64,000 nucleotides of DNA from Misgurnus anguillicaudatus (Eukaryota; Chordata; Actinopteri; Cypriniformes; Cobitidae). Under the pieces are notes generated by a model. That model was given only the letters and a program-made list of their open reading frames with translations. It had not been told where the DNA came from and searched no databases. This document shows positions 33,475 through 44,099 of the stretch, in pieces; within the stretch, counting starts at the first letter, position 1; every line of letters begins with the position of its first letter. The stretch covers positions 13,942,501-14,006,500 of the forward strand of contig NC_073341.2 in the NCBI RefSeq assembly GCF_027580225.2, given 5' to 3'. Position numbers and translations under genes: made by a program.

Positions 33475-33919
33475 GGGGCTAGTCACACCAGCCGCGCTTT
33501 AAACGCTTGGAAACGCAAGGCGCGACGCACTTTCATATTGCTAAGCAACCACCAAGTCAGCTGTCTTGTCAATCAAATATTGAAGCGTGAGCACTCTTTT
33601 GCTGTTAACTGTCATATTAGCAGAAACTTTAAAAAGAGGACGCTTGCTCTGACCTTGTTTGAGGGTGAGAGGTGCACAAACACACAGGAGAGAGTGAGCG
33701 AGTGGAGTCCGGTTCTTCAAAGCAACTGTAAACTTCCCTCACCACAACGTAAGGCCCACCTCTCCCTTCATTCGATTGGACAATGGAAAGATGCAAAAAT
33801 GCAAAAAAATGCAAGGCGCTCGGCACGCATAAACAGCGCGCAAACACACCTTGCCCATAGAATATCATTCAAAAAAGGTGCCAGCAACTGCCATAAATGC
33901 TTTTGGTGTGACTGGCCCC
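33475..33919. mobile_element. PIF/Harbinger MITE
   Basis: TIRs GGGGCTAGTCACACCAGCC and TTTTGGTGTGACTGGCCCC with the 3-bp duplication TAA at 33472-33474 and 33920-33922. 445 bp. The interior has ATTGCTAAGCAACCACC, often seen in fish Harbinger MITEs. No transposase. Confidence 0.9.
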
Positions 33920-34074
33920 TAAGGGCGCACTCACATTATCCAAACCAAACCATGCTCAGGCGCGTTTGACCCCCAAAGGCTGGTTCCCCAAAGCGACAAT
34001 GGTATAAAAATAGGAAAAAAAAATTGAGTAGTTACCGTCCAGAAGCGGCTTGATCCTGCCGATCGTCACATACG

Positions 34075-34270
34075 TTGACGTTTAGTGTACTTTAGGTGAC
34101 CATACAGTTTGGAGATTCTCTGTTTATGAATTTGACAGGTTTGACATGCTGTATAAAAGCTCCAAACATTCTTGCGTATTTCTGGTCAGTAGACCACATT
34201 AAGTAAACGTCTCAGAGTTTTCATTTGGCCCAGGTGTCCACTCAAAAGATTAGAGTGGGCAAACTGCAAG
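34075..34270 (-). pseudogene. Gypsy-type integrase zinc-finger relic (piece 3)
   Basis: Minus-strand translation gives KFLQFAHSNLLSGHLGQMK, then LRRLLNVVY, a stop, PEIRKNVWSFY and ACQTCQ. The two His and two Cys have the spacing of the H2C2 finger that opens retroelement integrases. The usual YWP motif has its Trp codon replaced by TGA. The catalytic core is not present downstream. It is collinear with the RNase H pieces at 36 and 38 kb, so all three derive from one Gypsy-type element. Confidence 0.75.
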
Positions 34271-34646
34271 AATTTCACTCACAATGGCTATGTTTACATG
34301 CACAAAATGTTGTCAATCCGATTGGATTGAATTTAAAATGATTGAAGGTTACGACGATACAGTTTACATGCACCCTTAACATTGCAATCTGATTAAAATG
34401 TTTGTTTACATGTACATTATATAGAATCTGAATCGAACGTCTGCGCAAGCACACAGCCAGGGTTGCCAGATTCGCGTAGGCTATCAGAACCATCCCAAAT
34501 GGACATTCAAAACCAGCCCAGAAAAAAACAACTGGTGCAACGGTTTAAACAGTAGCTCAAATCTAAACTCGAAAAAAAACCCAGAGGACTTGGCAACGCG
34601 TCGCTGCGGACAGCATCTCTCGTCGAGTTCACGCTTTACCTCTGGA

Positions 34647-34893
34647 TTAAAGGCGGAGTCCACGATGTTTGAAAACCTAATGTTGATATTTGAAATTACC
34701 TAAACAAACACGCTCCCACCCCAATAGAATCTGGACCTTCTGTTGATAGACCCGCCCCACACATACGCAACCCGGCAAGGATGTCGGTTAGTAGACACGC
34801 TCCTTACTGCTGATTGGCTATAAGTGTGTTTTGGTAGTAGGCCCGACTCCCTTTTCCAAAGCGTTTTTCAAACATCGTGGACTCCGCCTTTAA
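34647..34893. mobile_element. AAAGGCGGAGTCC MITE (copy 1)
   Basis: TIRs TTAAAGGCGGAGTCCACGAT and ATCGTGGACTCCGCCTTTAA. It closely matches 59619-59842. The flanks fit either TA or TTAA as duplication, so the superfamily is open. Confidence 0.88.
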
Positions 34894-35249
34894 AGTCAAA
34901 GCGGAGTTGTAGAAAGTTGTTCTTAAGAAGTTTTCTGATATAGGTGATGAAAACACACTTTTCAAAAGTCACAACACTATTTTATTGCTTTAAGTAGCCG
35001 AATGTTTTAAAAGTACACATAAAGCGGCAGAATGTACATTGCGTGACCCCAGTAACATTGCTTTAATAATGTGTGATGCCACTGCCTTACTATTGCGTGT
35101 TTCTTTGAGGAGAATCATGTGATAGAAGAGTTTAATATAAGATGTGAACTTGAGCACAAATGTTCTGTGAATGTGCACAATGTATTTTTGCATCTGATTG
35201 AGAAAATACTACGATTCACGTGTTTAAGTGCATACTTTTCTCCACCCCC

Positions 35250-35726
35250 TCAACTCTTTCGCCGCCATTGAAGAGATATCTCGTCAATCAAGAGAAAACG
35301 CTTCCCTGCCAATGACGAGTATTTTCGGCTTTCCGCAATACCGCTATTATCCACCAGGGGGTTCCGCAACTTTTTAAACCCGGAAGTACTGCCCTATGGC
35401 AAGCGGCTGCATGTCCGTGTCTGTTTTAAAGATCGCTCTGAATGGGATCTCTATGAATAATCCGTCACAAAAATGGAATTATCTCTGCTTTTTGCTCAAA
35501 ATGTGGTGTTTTTGCAGAAACCTACCCATATTCAAAAGCTGATTACAAAAGAACTGCTGAAGTTAGGATGAAACGGCAGAGGGTCTGTTCTTTCATTTAG
35601 TATATTGTATGTTTATATATTTAAAGAAGAACATTTTCTGGAGGCATTAAACCTGTGTGAAAATCATGCCAAACTCTGGCGCTGGCTGGCAACTTTTTTT
35701 AAAAACGCTGGCGGCGAAAGAGTTAA
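35250..35726 (+). mobile_element. CTCTTTC/TTAA family (copy 2, inverted relative to copies 1 and 3)
   Basis: From CAACTCTTTCGCCGCC to GGCGGCGAAAGAGTTAA. The left duplication is degraded to TCAA. Interior blocks match copies 1 and 3. Here the palindrome GACGAGATATCTCGTC is partly decayed (AAGAGATATCTCGTC). Confidence 0.85.
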
Positions 35727-35869
35727 ATACGATCCAAATTTGCATCCGATCGTCCTCAATCGTATTGATTAATGTGTTTACATGAAGGCTTTTCAATACG
35801 ATTGAGCCATCAATACAATTACAAACTGATTATTTGGTTGCATGTAAATGTACCTAATGTCATAATTAC

Positions 35870-36181
35870 TTGCATAGTTTCACATTTACATTGATCAAGC
35901 ACACATCGAAATAGATGGTTATTCTGAATTCTAAGGTAGGGTCTGTTACAGGTACCTTAGCCACTTCCCATAGAGGTTATAGGATCCTGTTTCTGGGAGA
36001 CCCCAATCTCATCCGAACTGACAGGTAAGTCAAATCCATTAACAATCACCTGACAAACAACAATCTGACTTTTGACATCATGTAAAGGTACACCCCTAGA
36101 GAGTGTGTCCGGCACCATGTTACATTGCCTCTTCCGATATGTGGCTGTGTAGTAAAAGCTCCATAACCTAAAAGCCCACCT
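35870..36181 (-). pseudogene. Gypsy-type RNase H C-terminus and connector (piece 2)
   Basis: Minus-strand reading gives RWAFRLWSFYYTATYRKRQC, then NMVPDTLSRG, an end-of-RNase H signature (YRKGxxNxVPDxLSR in the family), then CQVIVNG and VSQKQDP. It stops at the boundary of the 34.3-35.85 kb insertion. It begins exactly where a GGGCTGGGTTTCC terminus interrupts the frame at 36182. Only short open stretches survive. Confidence 0.75.
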
Positions 36182-36437
36182 GGGCTGGGTTTCCTGATAA
36201 CGTTGTCTCTTAGCGCGCTACGAAGACTTTTAAGTTAAACCTTAACTACTTGTATACCTTTTGTAGGCATGTTTCCCGAACTGTACCTTTCTTTCTTATG
36301 TACGACGATACCAGGTGCTGTCCGTGGTGATGGTGCTGAATAGGTTGATATCGATTGCTCGACAATTAATTGTTCACACTATGCATGGTACTTCGCTACG
36401 TTATTTGATAGCAGTGTTCTTTATTAAAAAAAATAAA

Positions 36438-36440
<3 letters not shown>

Positions 36441-36511
<71 letters not shown>
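36441..36511. repeat. (TA)n microsatellite
   Basis: About 35 uninterrupted TA units. It generates a spurious Tyr-Ile repeat frame. Confidence 0.98.
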
Positions 36512-36513
<2 letters not shown>

Positions 36514-37194
36514 CAGAAATAGTTCAAGTTAAATGTATAAGGAATATCTTTTAAAAATATTTCAAATTGCAAACAACTAAATCCAACCTTGTATATTTTA
36601 TTTTATATCAAACCCCTGCAAAACCCGCAACGTATCATGCATAAACTGCTCAAATGCATCCACTACTCCTTCACTTGAAAGGATAATTAATATTAGAGGT
36701 TCCCAATAAGGGGGAATAAGGTGGGTTGTGCAAATTACCAGGCTTGGCTGTGCATTACACTTAAAATATATAAAAACTAACTGTTGTTTATTAGTTCACA
36801 CAATTATTGTGCTTGGACACTGAATGCAAAGCTTAATGGATGCATTTCTGGAGCCTCAAATATAACATATACAAATATATAATATAAATATAAATTGTGA
36901 TTGCTTTAGATTTTAGCTTTGACAAGATTTAATGTGAAAAACTTGTTGACTCTATCTATACAAGCAGTAATCGAGTGGAGCAGTTTATTTCGAATGTTGT
37001 TAAAGAATATGGCATGCAGTTGCCTTAAAGTTATAAAACATTAAAAAACTTCAATGCAAAGTCGAATTAACATCAATAATTATAATGAGGAAAAACAACA
37101 ATTATGATTTTGTGATGAATGTGCTCCCGTTGCATGCGATTTTTACTTGATTTTGTTTATTTGCAGCTAAAATACTAGCCGGTAAACTAAATAT

Positions 37195-37958
37195 TTAAAG
37201 CTGCCGTCGGCAACTCTGGAGGATTGAGCAGTTTCCAAATGTTTACAATTTCATGTCCCTCCCCCACTACCTCCGAGCAACCTCCCTCAGAGCTCGTTCT
37301 CGTCAGCGCGTGTGCAAAAGTATTATTGTGAACGCATACTTAGCAAGAATACTTAGATTACTTACATAACACTCCGAAATACAATCAATGGTTGATAAAG
37401 CACAATTACCTGTTGAGAAGAAATATGGCAAGCTCTGCATCCAGCTTGAAATCTCGTAGATTCCTTTCAAATGCCGGTCCGATATTGATCCTAGTTTTAT
37501 TACGGTCACAGTCGCTTTCTATCTTTGTTTCCTTCTTTTCATTGGTTGTTTTCCTAACTCTAGTTGTTAACCGAGAAATCGGAAGTTTGTTACTGAAAGT
37601 TCTCTCCGCCATCACGCTGTTCAAACCAAAACACCTATGAATTTAGGCGGATGCACGTGATATTGTAACACGCGCGAGGGGGATGGGGATCTGTGGCGCG
37701 TGCAGGTACTGTGATTGACAGGCAGATTTTACACAGCCCTGCGCTTATTGGACCAAATGAACCAGCCTGCGCTGATTGGACCAAATGAACCGGGAGCGGT
37801 GGATTTTTGCAAAACAAATAACAGGCTCCAGGTGGAGCTAGAAGCGTGGGTTTTTTTCTTAAACAGTCTAATTTATGTTGTTCTATCGGAGCATAGTGTT
37901 GGTTTCAGTGAATATGATAAAAAAATATGATAAAATAAGTTGCCGACCGCAGCTTTAA
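37195..37958 (-). mobile_element. TTAA-flanked element carrying a coding exon
   Basis: TIRs TTAAAGCTGCCGTCGGCAAC and GTTGCCGACCGCAGCTTTAA differ at one or two sites, with TTAA at both ends. On its minus strand is a clean ATG-to-splice-donor exon (37612-37410). The other half has GC-rich repeats (GCGCTTATTGGACCAAATGA and GCGCTGATTGGACCAAATGA). No transposase. Confidence 0.8.
37410..37612 (-). CDS. Putative first coding exon within a TTAA element
   Basis: GTGATGGCGG gives a favourable start context. An alternative in-frame ATG lies 12 bases upstream at 37624. The predicted product begins MAERTFSNKLP, is strongly basic (KKETKIESDCDRNKTR), then has NIGPAFERNLRDF and KLDAELAIFLLN. KTRxNIGxAFxRW...D.ELAxFLLD is a motif I recall from many predicted uncharacterised fish proteins. 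Here the usual Trp is missing. The frame ends at CAACAG before GTAATT, a good donor leaving phase 2, and without splicing a stop follows at once. No downstream exon is identified. Function is unknown. Confidence 0.5.
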
Positions 37959-38309
37959 CGAACATGAAATGCACAAATGAAATAGTGAGATTTGCGGTAT
38001 AGCTGCCATAGTTTCACCAATTCCTCCACCCAAAATCATTTTTTTAAATAGTTTCTTAAGCCTGTAGCATTTAATATTTCGCTGCTGATGTTCCTTTGGG
38101 AAACATAATAAAAAATCTAACAACCATCAGTGTAATGATGTATAATTATGTGAATGTTTTATTCTTTAAATAAATATTTGCCTAATTAAACACAGAGTGT
38201 ATTGCAACTTTTTTTTTTTACAGATATTTAGTTATATAGACTGCAATGTACACAAGCTTTTATCACAGTGATGGTCCCTTGTGGAGTCAGCTTAAGGTAA
38301 AACCTTAAG

Positions 38310-38600
38310 AACGGCATAGAGCGTCAGTCGAGAAGTTGAGCGGGGATGGTTAAAACCCCACGCATGTGAAAGCAGCATGATCTGTTAACACCTTAAAATG
38401 TCTGCCTTCCAGATACTGTTTCCACTTCTCAACAGCCCAAATCATCGCCAGACACTCCTTCTTGGCTGTGGAATAGGACTTTTCAGCTCCACGAAGAAGA
38501 CTTGATGCATTAGCTATAACGTTCATATACATCACGGCATCTGTTTGGACTTTAAAACTTTTTGTGAAGTCTGGGGGTACCAACACCGTTGCTTTTTGTT
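38310..38600 (-). pseudogene. Gypsy-type RNase H relic (piece 1)
   Basis: The minus frame contains VLVPPDFTKSFKVQTDA (first catalytic Asp region), then ASSLLRGAEKSYSTAKKEC (Glu region) and KWKQYLEGRHFKVLTDHAA (second Asp region). These are the standard blocks of the RNase H that follows RT in Ty3/Gypsy pol. After LTDHAAFT a +1 shift is needed to read WGFNHPRSTSRLT, which joins logically to RWAFRL at 36181 once the insertion is removed. No RT core is detected upstream. Confidence 0.8.
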
Positions 38601-38620
38601 TAATACTCTTGCCCAACCAT

Positions 38621-39280
38621 AAAGTTCACTTATACTTCTACACATTCTATATGATGACTTATCAGCAAAACTGACCTAAACCATTACAAATTCATTCAAA
38701 TTGTACAATTTGATTTTAGCTTTTTCTTTAAGTCCCTGTTTGGGTGCCAAATTACGTAACTCCCATTGGTATTAGTTTAAGTGTTACAATGAGTGAAGGA
38801 CTCAACAGCCTTTGGTTTGCTTTATCCTATAAACATCTTCTTTGCATAGTCTTTGTAAAGCAATAAGACATCCATGGTCACAATGTGTAGAATAAAAACA
38901 GTACTTGAATGTCCAGATGTTTCATGAAAAACGTTCAGGCAGAAAGAGTTGGTTTCAAACTTTGAAGTCCAACGTTGTGGTTTTTCAATGAATGGTGTAA
39001 ATCAACTCCCTTTTCCCAGACTTCTCAGATGTTTAAGCTACACTTACCAAAAATAACTATAGATTAACTGCAGTACACTGAAGTACAACTGCAGTGAACT
39101 TGCAGTACAAAGTAGTTCAACTGCAGTATAATGAAATACATTAGGTTTGCAATCTTTTGAAGTACAAGTTGCAGTTTATTGATGCAACTCCACATCATCA
39201 CGTCATTAAACACAAATAAATCTTGGTATTAATCATTAAGTTATTGTAAATAAAAACTTTTTTCAGTATATTTAATATTT
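38621..39280. other. Spacer; TGCAGTAC-rich patch
   Basis: Around 39060-39180 several CTGCAGTA and TGCAGTAC words recur in both orientations. No coding sequence recognised. Confidence 0.4.
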
Positions 39281-39583
39281 CCGAGGCAAATAGTATGTCC
39301 GAATTTATAGTATTCCAAAAACAGTAGACGAAAAGTACCCGGATGACCTACTACTTCCGGTTAGATTTTAGATTCCGGTTATAAGTGTGCATATGACGGA
39401 CACTTCACTATCCCATGATGCCCAGGGAGAGGACATATCCAAAGAAGAAGAAGAGCTGTTGTTATATTAGGAAATGGCAGAAAGCGGCGATGCAGCTGTA
39501 TTCGCACTGGTATGACATGACGTATCAACATGGTGGAAGTAGCATGTCCGAAAATCATTCATTCTACCAGGATACATACTATA

Positions 39584-39720
39584 CAGTAGAGGTCTTCACA
39601 GGTCCACTTAGATCCGAAAACCCGAGGTCCGACCGAGACCCGATCGGGTCTTAAAGTTTCACGTGTGCCTCGGACACAGTTCGCGTATAACATTAGCTGC
39701 ATCGGTTTAAGTTTCGGACA
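39584..39720. repeat. One-ended hAT-like terminus, CAGTAGAGGTCTTCAC
   Basis: CAGTAGAGGTCTTCACAGG followed by GATCCGAAAACCCGAGG and GACCCGATCGGGTC resembles the end of a fish hAT element related to that at 59344. No opposite end found. Confidence 0.4.
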
Positions 39721-40313
39721 CAGCCTTAACTTTCTGCCTGACTTCTTCTTTGCTGCCTAATTCCTTATTTCCTGTATCACTTGGACCGATCCCCGAATTG
39801 CTTAGGTAAGTAATTACATAGCTGTATTAAGAGTACTCCTGGTACATGAGTAACAGGGAAACTGTTTACAACAGTATGTCCTCAATGCCACTTTCCATCC
39901 TGGTAGTATATTGAAATAAGAAATGGCAGATTTTTTATGACTTTTTGATGGGGAAAAGCCGGCATCAGTAAGAATATCATATCTTCATCAGCACCAGAGA
40001 GATCCAGCCCACAGTATGATTTTGTACGATCGGTGAATTGTTGGGGAACATTTTGAACATGGAAATACTGTAGTTTCTCCACGAATCCTATTCCAAGCGT
40101 TGAATGGGCAAGGCACAGGGAAGCCGATATTTATGTTAGACTGCCAAATGAAGGCAGATGATTTGCCCAGACGGGTGAAAATCAAAATAAATATAAAAGA
40201 AGAAATTGGCTTTTAAGTAAATTATGTCCGCAGGGAATGGAAAACGACAAAACTTAGCTGTTACGTGATAGGGCATCAACGTTTATGACTTTTTAAAATG
40301 TTGTTAAAGATAT

Positions 40314-40656
40314 AGTTCAACCAAAAAGTTTAATTCTGTCATCATTTACTCAAGTTGTCACAAACCTGTATTCATTTCTTTGCTCTGCTGAACGCAAAGG
40401 GAGATATTTGTAATGAAGCTAGATGTGTTGTCCTTAACTAGACACAAGATGTGTTAATTTAACACATTCGTTTTAAGAGTGTAAGAAAAATAAATACTAT
40501 GGAAGTCAATGGTGCTCAGAAACGGTTTGGTTACAAACAATGCTCAAAGCATCGTCCTTTGTGTTCAGTAAAACAAATAAATTTATACAGGTCTGTAACA
40601 AAATGAGGGTGAATTAAATGACAGAATTAAAAAAAATTTGTGGACTTTCCCTTTAA
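40314..40656. mobile_element. TTAA-flanked MITE, AGTTCACCC family (copy 2)
   Basis: Left TTAAAGATATAGTTCAACC and right GGACTTTCCCTTTAA. ATTCTGTCATCATTTACTCA and ATGAGGGTGAATTAAATGAC are the inverted inner blocks. Same family as 19389-21111 without its insertions. A short AACACA/TGTGTT hairpin lies in the middle. Confidence 0.8.
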
Positions 40657-40779
40657 GAATTTTTTTTTACATTTCTATGAAAATTATGCTGATTTAAACA
40701 ACACTTAATATACAAAACTATTAAAGTTATTAAAAATTTCCTGTGCAACCCAATATAAAGGAAACAATACTGTTGTATG

Positions 40780-40985
40780 CGTTAGTACTTTAGTTGACAC
40801 TATAGTTACAGTAGTTTATTATAGTAATTACTACACTTTGTTAATGTACTGTATACTACAGTAGTCTACTAGCTACAGTACTCCACAGTTACTGTAGCTG
40901 TAGTGAACTGATACACTGTAGTAAATACTGTAGTGAGCTTACAATGATATTGGTATTTTGATATTTACCATCGTAAGGTTCAATA
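40780..40985. repeat. CTACAGTA-rich palindromic repeat, left part
   Basis: Dense CTACAGTA, TACTGTAG and GTATACTACAG words. Similar sequence resumes at about 43080-43125 after the L2 element, so the LINE probably inserted into this repeat. Confidence 0.6.
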
Positions 40986-41020
40986 TCACTGTAGTTTTTT
41001 AGGAATTTTATTATACACCA

Positions 41021-42916
41021 GTGCCTAAAAAGTCAAATATTGACTATGAGAACTTCACAAATTTTCGTCCCATATCTAATCTCCCTTTTTTTGCTAAACT
41101 TATGGAACGAGTAGTTTCTTCTCAGTTGATTTCTCATTTAACTGAGAACAATCTCTTTGAGCCTTTGCAATCAGGTTTTCGAAAATCACATAGTACAGAA
41201 ACAGCTCTGGTAAGGGTGACAAATGACTTGTTAATCGCTTCAGATTCTGGCTGTCTTTCAGTTTTGATCCTACTTGATCTCAGTGCCGCTTTTGACACTG
41301 TTGATCACTCAATTTTAATTACTCGTCTTGAAACAGTTTTTGGTGTTTCTAACACCGTTCTGAATTGGTTTAAGTCTTACCTTTTTGATCGGAAGCAGTT
41401 TGTAGCCATTGGTGGTTTTAGATCTGAGGTTAATGTTGTGCAGTCTGGTGTCCCTCAGGGGTCAATTTTGGGCCCTCTTCTTTTTAATATTTACATCTAT
41501 CCTTTAGGCCAACTTTTGAGATCACTTGGTTTAAAATTTCACTTCTATGCAGATGATACACAGATCTACATTCATTTTAGACCTAATGAAATTGTGCCAG
41601 TCAATTTTCTTTCTGAGTGTATTTTTAAGATGAAAGAATGGATGACTGAAAACTCTCTTTGTCTTAATAGTGAAAAGACTGAGATTATGCTTGTTGGTTC
41701 ACCTCACCAACTACGCAAAGTAGAGCCAAGCACATTAACTCTTGATGGTTCAAATGTGGAGTTTCGGACTAGGTTGAGGAATCTAGGAGTGATTTTTGAT
41801 GCCAATCTAACATTTGAACCTCATGTTCTGAATACTGTAAAAATTTCATTCTTTCATCTTAGAAATATTGCCAGGTTGCGTCCTATGCTGTCTTTTAATA
41901 CTGCTGAGAAATTGATTAACACTTTTGTGTTTTCTCGTATTGATTACTGTAATGCCTTGTTAGCTGTAGTGTCAAAAGCTACCCTAAACAGAATGCAGGT
42001 TTTGCAAAATTCGGCTGCAAGAATCCTGACTAGAACTAATATACGAGAACATATTACTCCTGTTTTGGAGTCTTTGCACTGGTTACCCATTAGGTTTAGG
42101 GTGGACTTTAAGATTTTGATGCTTACTTATAAGGCATTGCATGGTTTGGCGCCTCAATACTTGACAGAGCTTTTAATTCCATACACTCCAAAACGTGATC
42201 TTCGTTCCTCAGAAACTGGTCTTTTAACTGTTCCCTCAACTCGTTTAAAACCAGGGGTGCAAACTTGTCACCTTTCGGCGAAATTCGCCGTTTTTTGATA
42301 CAAAATAGGTCATTCTTGTGATTCGTCTAGATCCGATGAGTTTTTGAAAATGAGGGGTGAGGGGGGTCTGCGACATGATAGCAGTAAATGAAATTATGAA
42401 AATCATGTCCAGCTATTGTGGTAACGATGTCAAATTACTAGCCAGTTTGGCGGGTTATGTTTTACAATTTATAGCCACCTCATTTGCTGCCGAAGTTTAA
42501 GCAGTCTGCAGATTGAGTGCACATACTTAACTCGTAGTATTTTCTCATTTGAGGTTACGCGCCCATGTCACGTTGCTGTGCGCGTGGTCATAAAGTTTAA
42601 CATTTGTTCACGCACCGCAGTTTTAAGTTAAGTGATTTTAAGCCGTTGACAACAGTGCTATATGCGCTATATACCTGTTTCTGTTTAAGAGGAGCGTGCA
42701 AGCCGCGTATCCGCTTATATAAGAGCGCTTGTGGCTTGTCACCTTTTTCACCCCTGATGAGTTTGCACCCCTGTAAAACTAATGGGAGACAGGGCTTTTT
42801 CCTCATTAGCTCCGAAACTCTGGAATTCTCTACCATTTGAGATTAGGCAAGCAAATTCTTTTGGTATTTTTAAATCTCAGCTTAAAACTAATTTTTTTAT
42901 GTTAGCTTTTAATTGA
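41021..42916 (+). pseudogene. L2-type reverse transcriptase, interrupted by a 522-bp element
   Basis: The frame starts inside the RT domain and the true N-terminus and endonuclease are lost by 5' truncation. In order it has FRPISNLPFFAKLMERVV, SGFRKSHSTETAL, LLDLSAAFDTVDHS (first catalytic Asp), QSGVPQGSILGPLLF and FHFYADDTQIY (YADD catalytic pair). Later come SRIDYCNALL, LQNSAARILT and LHWLPIRFR, the usual C-terminal blocks. At codon 409 the 522-bp element replaces the ending. Removing it together with one TAAAAC copy restores the same frame through SLAPKLWNSLP to TGA. Apart from truncation and the insertion I see no stop. Confidence 0.9.
42252..42773. mobile_element. 522-bp TIR element with 6-bp duplication, nested in L2
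   Basis: Ends CAGGGGTGCAAAC and GTTTGCACCCCTG, 13 bp perfect inverse. TAAAAC lies at 42246-42251 and 42774-42779. Imperfect second-tier inversion: TTGTCACCTTTCGGCG near the left and TTGTCACCTTTTTCACCCC near the right (direct) suggest internal duplication. No coding potential. Six-base duplication plus CAG-start ends match the 3.4 kb element at 11571. Confidence 0.88.
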
Positions 42917-43129
42917 TTGATTGCTTTTATTTTTGTTTTATATTGTATAATGTCTCTTAATTCTAATCTTTATTATGTGTTGTATCTCTGTTGTTTTAAT
43001 TGTTTTTGTACAGCGCTTTGAGATGTGCACTTTAAAGGCGCTATAGAAAATAAAGTTTATTATTATTATTATTTATTATATAAATTACTGTAGTAAATAG
43101 TAAAGTATACTACAGTACTTTATACCACG

Positions 43130-43390
43130 GGTCTGTTGAATGCTTTATTTTGATTGGCTGAGAAATGTTTCATGGGTATTTTTCTGTAAACCGCACACCT
43201 AACTTGTCAAATGTCTTTAAAAAAATAGACATCAGAGCAATGTTTGTGGTAACCGTGGTATAAGCGGAATAATTGACTCCGGTCCTTTAAAATATTCGAA
43301 AATAATGCACACCCGCGGGTTAACGGCATTACCAGTTGGGTGTGCATTATTTTCTTATAATTCAATGGCCCATCGTCAATTATTCATAAC
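43130..43390. repeat. ACCACGGGTCTG-family repeat (copy 2)
   Basis: ATACCACGGGTCTGTTGAATGC, given here as two parts ATACCACGGG and TCTGTTGAATGC, opens the repeat. Inverted counterparts of the 29424-29695 blocks follow: GTAAACCGCACACCTAACTT, GGTATAAGCGGAATAATTGA and GGCCCATCGTCAATTATT. No TIR is defined. Confidence 0.75.
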
Positions 43391-44099
43391 ATATTTGTCA
43401 TAATTTCATAGCATAAAAACCAACAGAGGTATACGAGCAGGGTTGTCAAACTTCTCTTGTTGAAAATCCCCAGTAACACCAAGAAAATATATTTATCAAT
43501 AAGTTTAAAGTTTGTACAAAGCTCCTCCCCAGAGAATCATCGCCTTTGACGGTTGATGATTGGCTCTTTTGATTGGAAGACAATTTTTTTGTTAAGAGTG
43601 GTCATAGTGAATTAATTCAAGATTGTGTATATTCAAAATAACGCCACTTATGTACTGTAGCACATAGCTTAATACAGTAAAAGGTAAATGATACCTCCAC
43701 CTATGATACCTGTATCACATGGAAGATTGCAAATATTGTTCCGCGTCCGAAAGCTCTAAAATGCTGCCTTCGGAAGCAGCATTCCAGGGCATGAAGGCAT
43801 CAAGACACATCTGAATCCAATGTTAGGTTTACTTCCTGTCTCCTGAGATACCTTAATTGTCCTTAATTAATAAAATGTCAGCCAAGAAGTGGCTGGATCA
43901 TACATTTTGTGTAAATAAAGTTATATTTCAGCTTTTTACACTTTATGATTGCATTTCTAGCGAGAAATTAATATTGTCGTTTTCAAATACAATGGCGCTC
44001 TTAGAATTCCATTACAAATGCATTTCTTGGAGCTGCTTTCATTGCCTCGTGAGGCAGCGAGGCAACAAGTAGTACAATTGTAGTGACTTAACCAAGTCC
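43391..44099. other. Spacer with MITE-like fragments
   Basis: A small hairpin GCTGCCTTCGGAAGCAGC lies near 43761. No recognised coding. A GAGGCAGCGAGGCAAC word near 44050 resembles a fish MITE end. Confidence 0.35.

Larger units (their letters stand above)
34283..35853. mobile_element. GTTTACATGCA-ended insertion in the Gypsy relic
   Basis: Left GGCTATGTTTACATGCAC and right GGTTGCATGTAAATGTACC are inverted. More GTTTACATG motifs occur near both ends. It separates integrase finger and RNase H pieces. Inside are a TTAA MITE (34647-34893), a GGTTGCCAGATT/GGACTTGGCAACG inverted pair (about 34462-34595) and a CTCTTTC-family copy (35250-35726). Confidence 0.6.
36182..38309. mobile_element. Composite insertion between RNase H pieces
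   Basis: The left edge GGGCTGGGTTTCCTGATAACG is the same terminus as at 27727. The right edge is inferred from where the Gypsy frame resumes (near 38309). No matching right terminus was found, so this edge may have rearranged. It contains a (TA)n tract and the exon-bearing TTAA element. Confidence 0.5.
40995..43078 (+). mobile_element. 5'-truncated L2-type LINE with nested transposon
   Basis: Begins within the RT domain and ends at a (TTA)n tail (TTATTATTATTATT) after GGCGCTATAGAAAATAAAG, a typical L2/CR1-type 3' end. The 3' region also has CAGCGCTTTGAGATGTGCAC. The frame is open from the 5' truncation to the nested insertion at 42252 and again from 42780 to a stop at 42914-42916. It is a fairly young copy. 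Confidence 0.9.

Noticed and set aside
36315..36554. 79-codon frame with a long Tyr-Ile repeat
   Set aside because: It is the translation of a (TA)n microsatellite.
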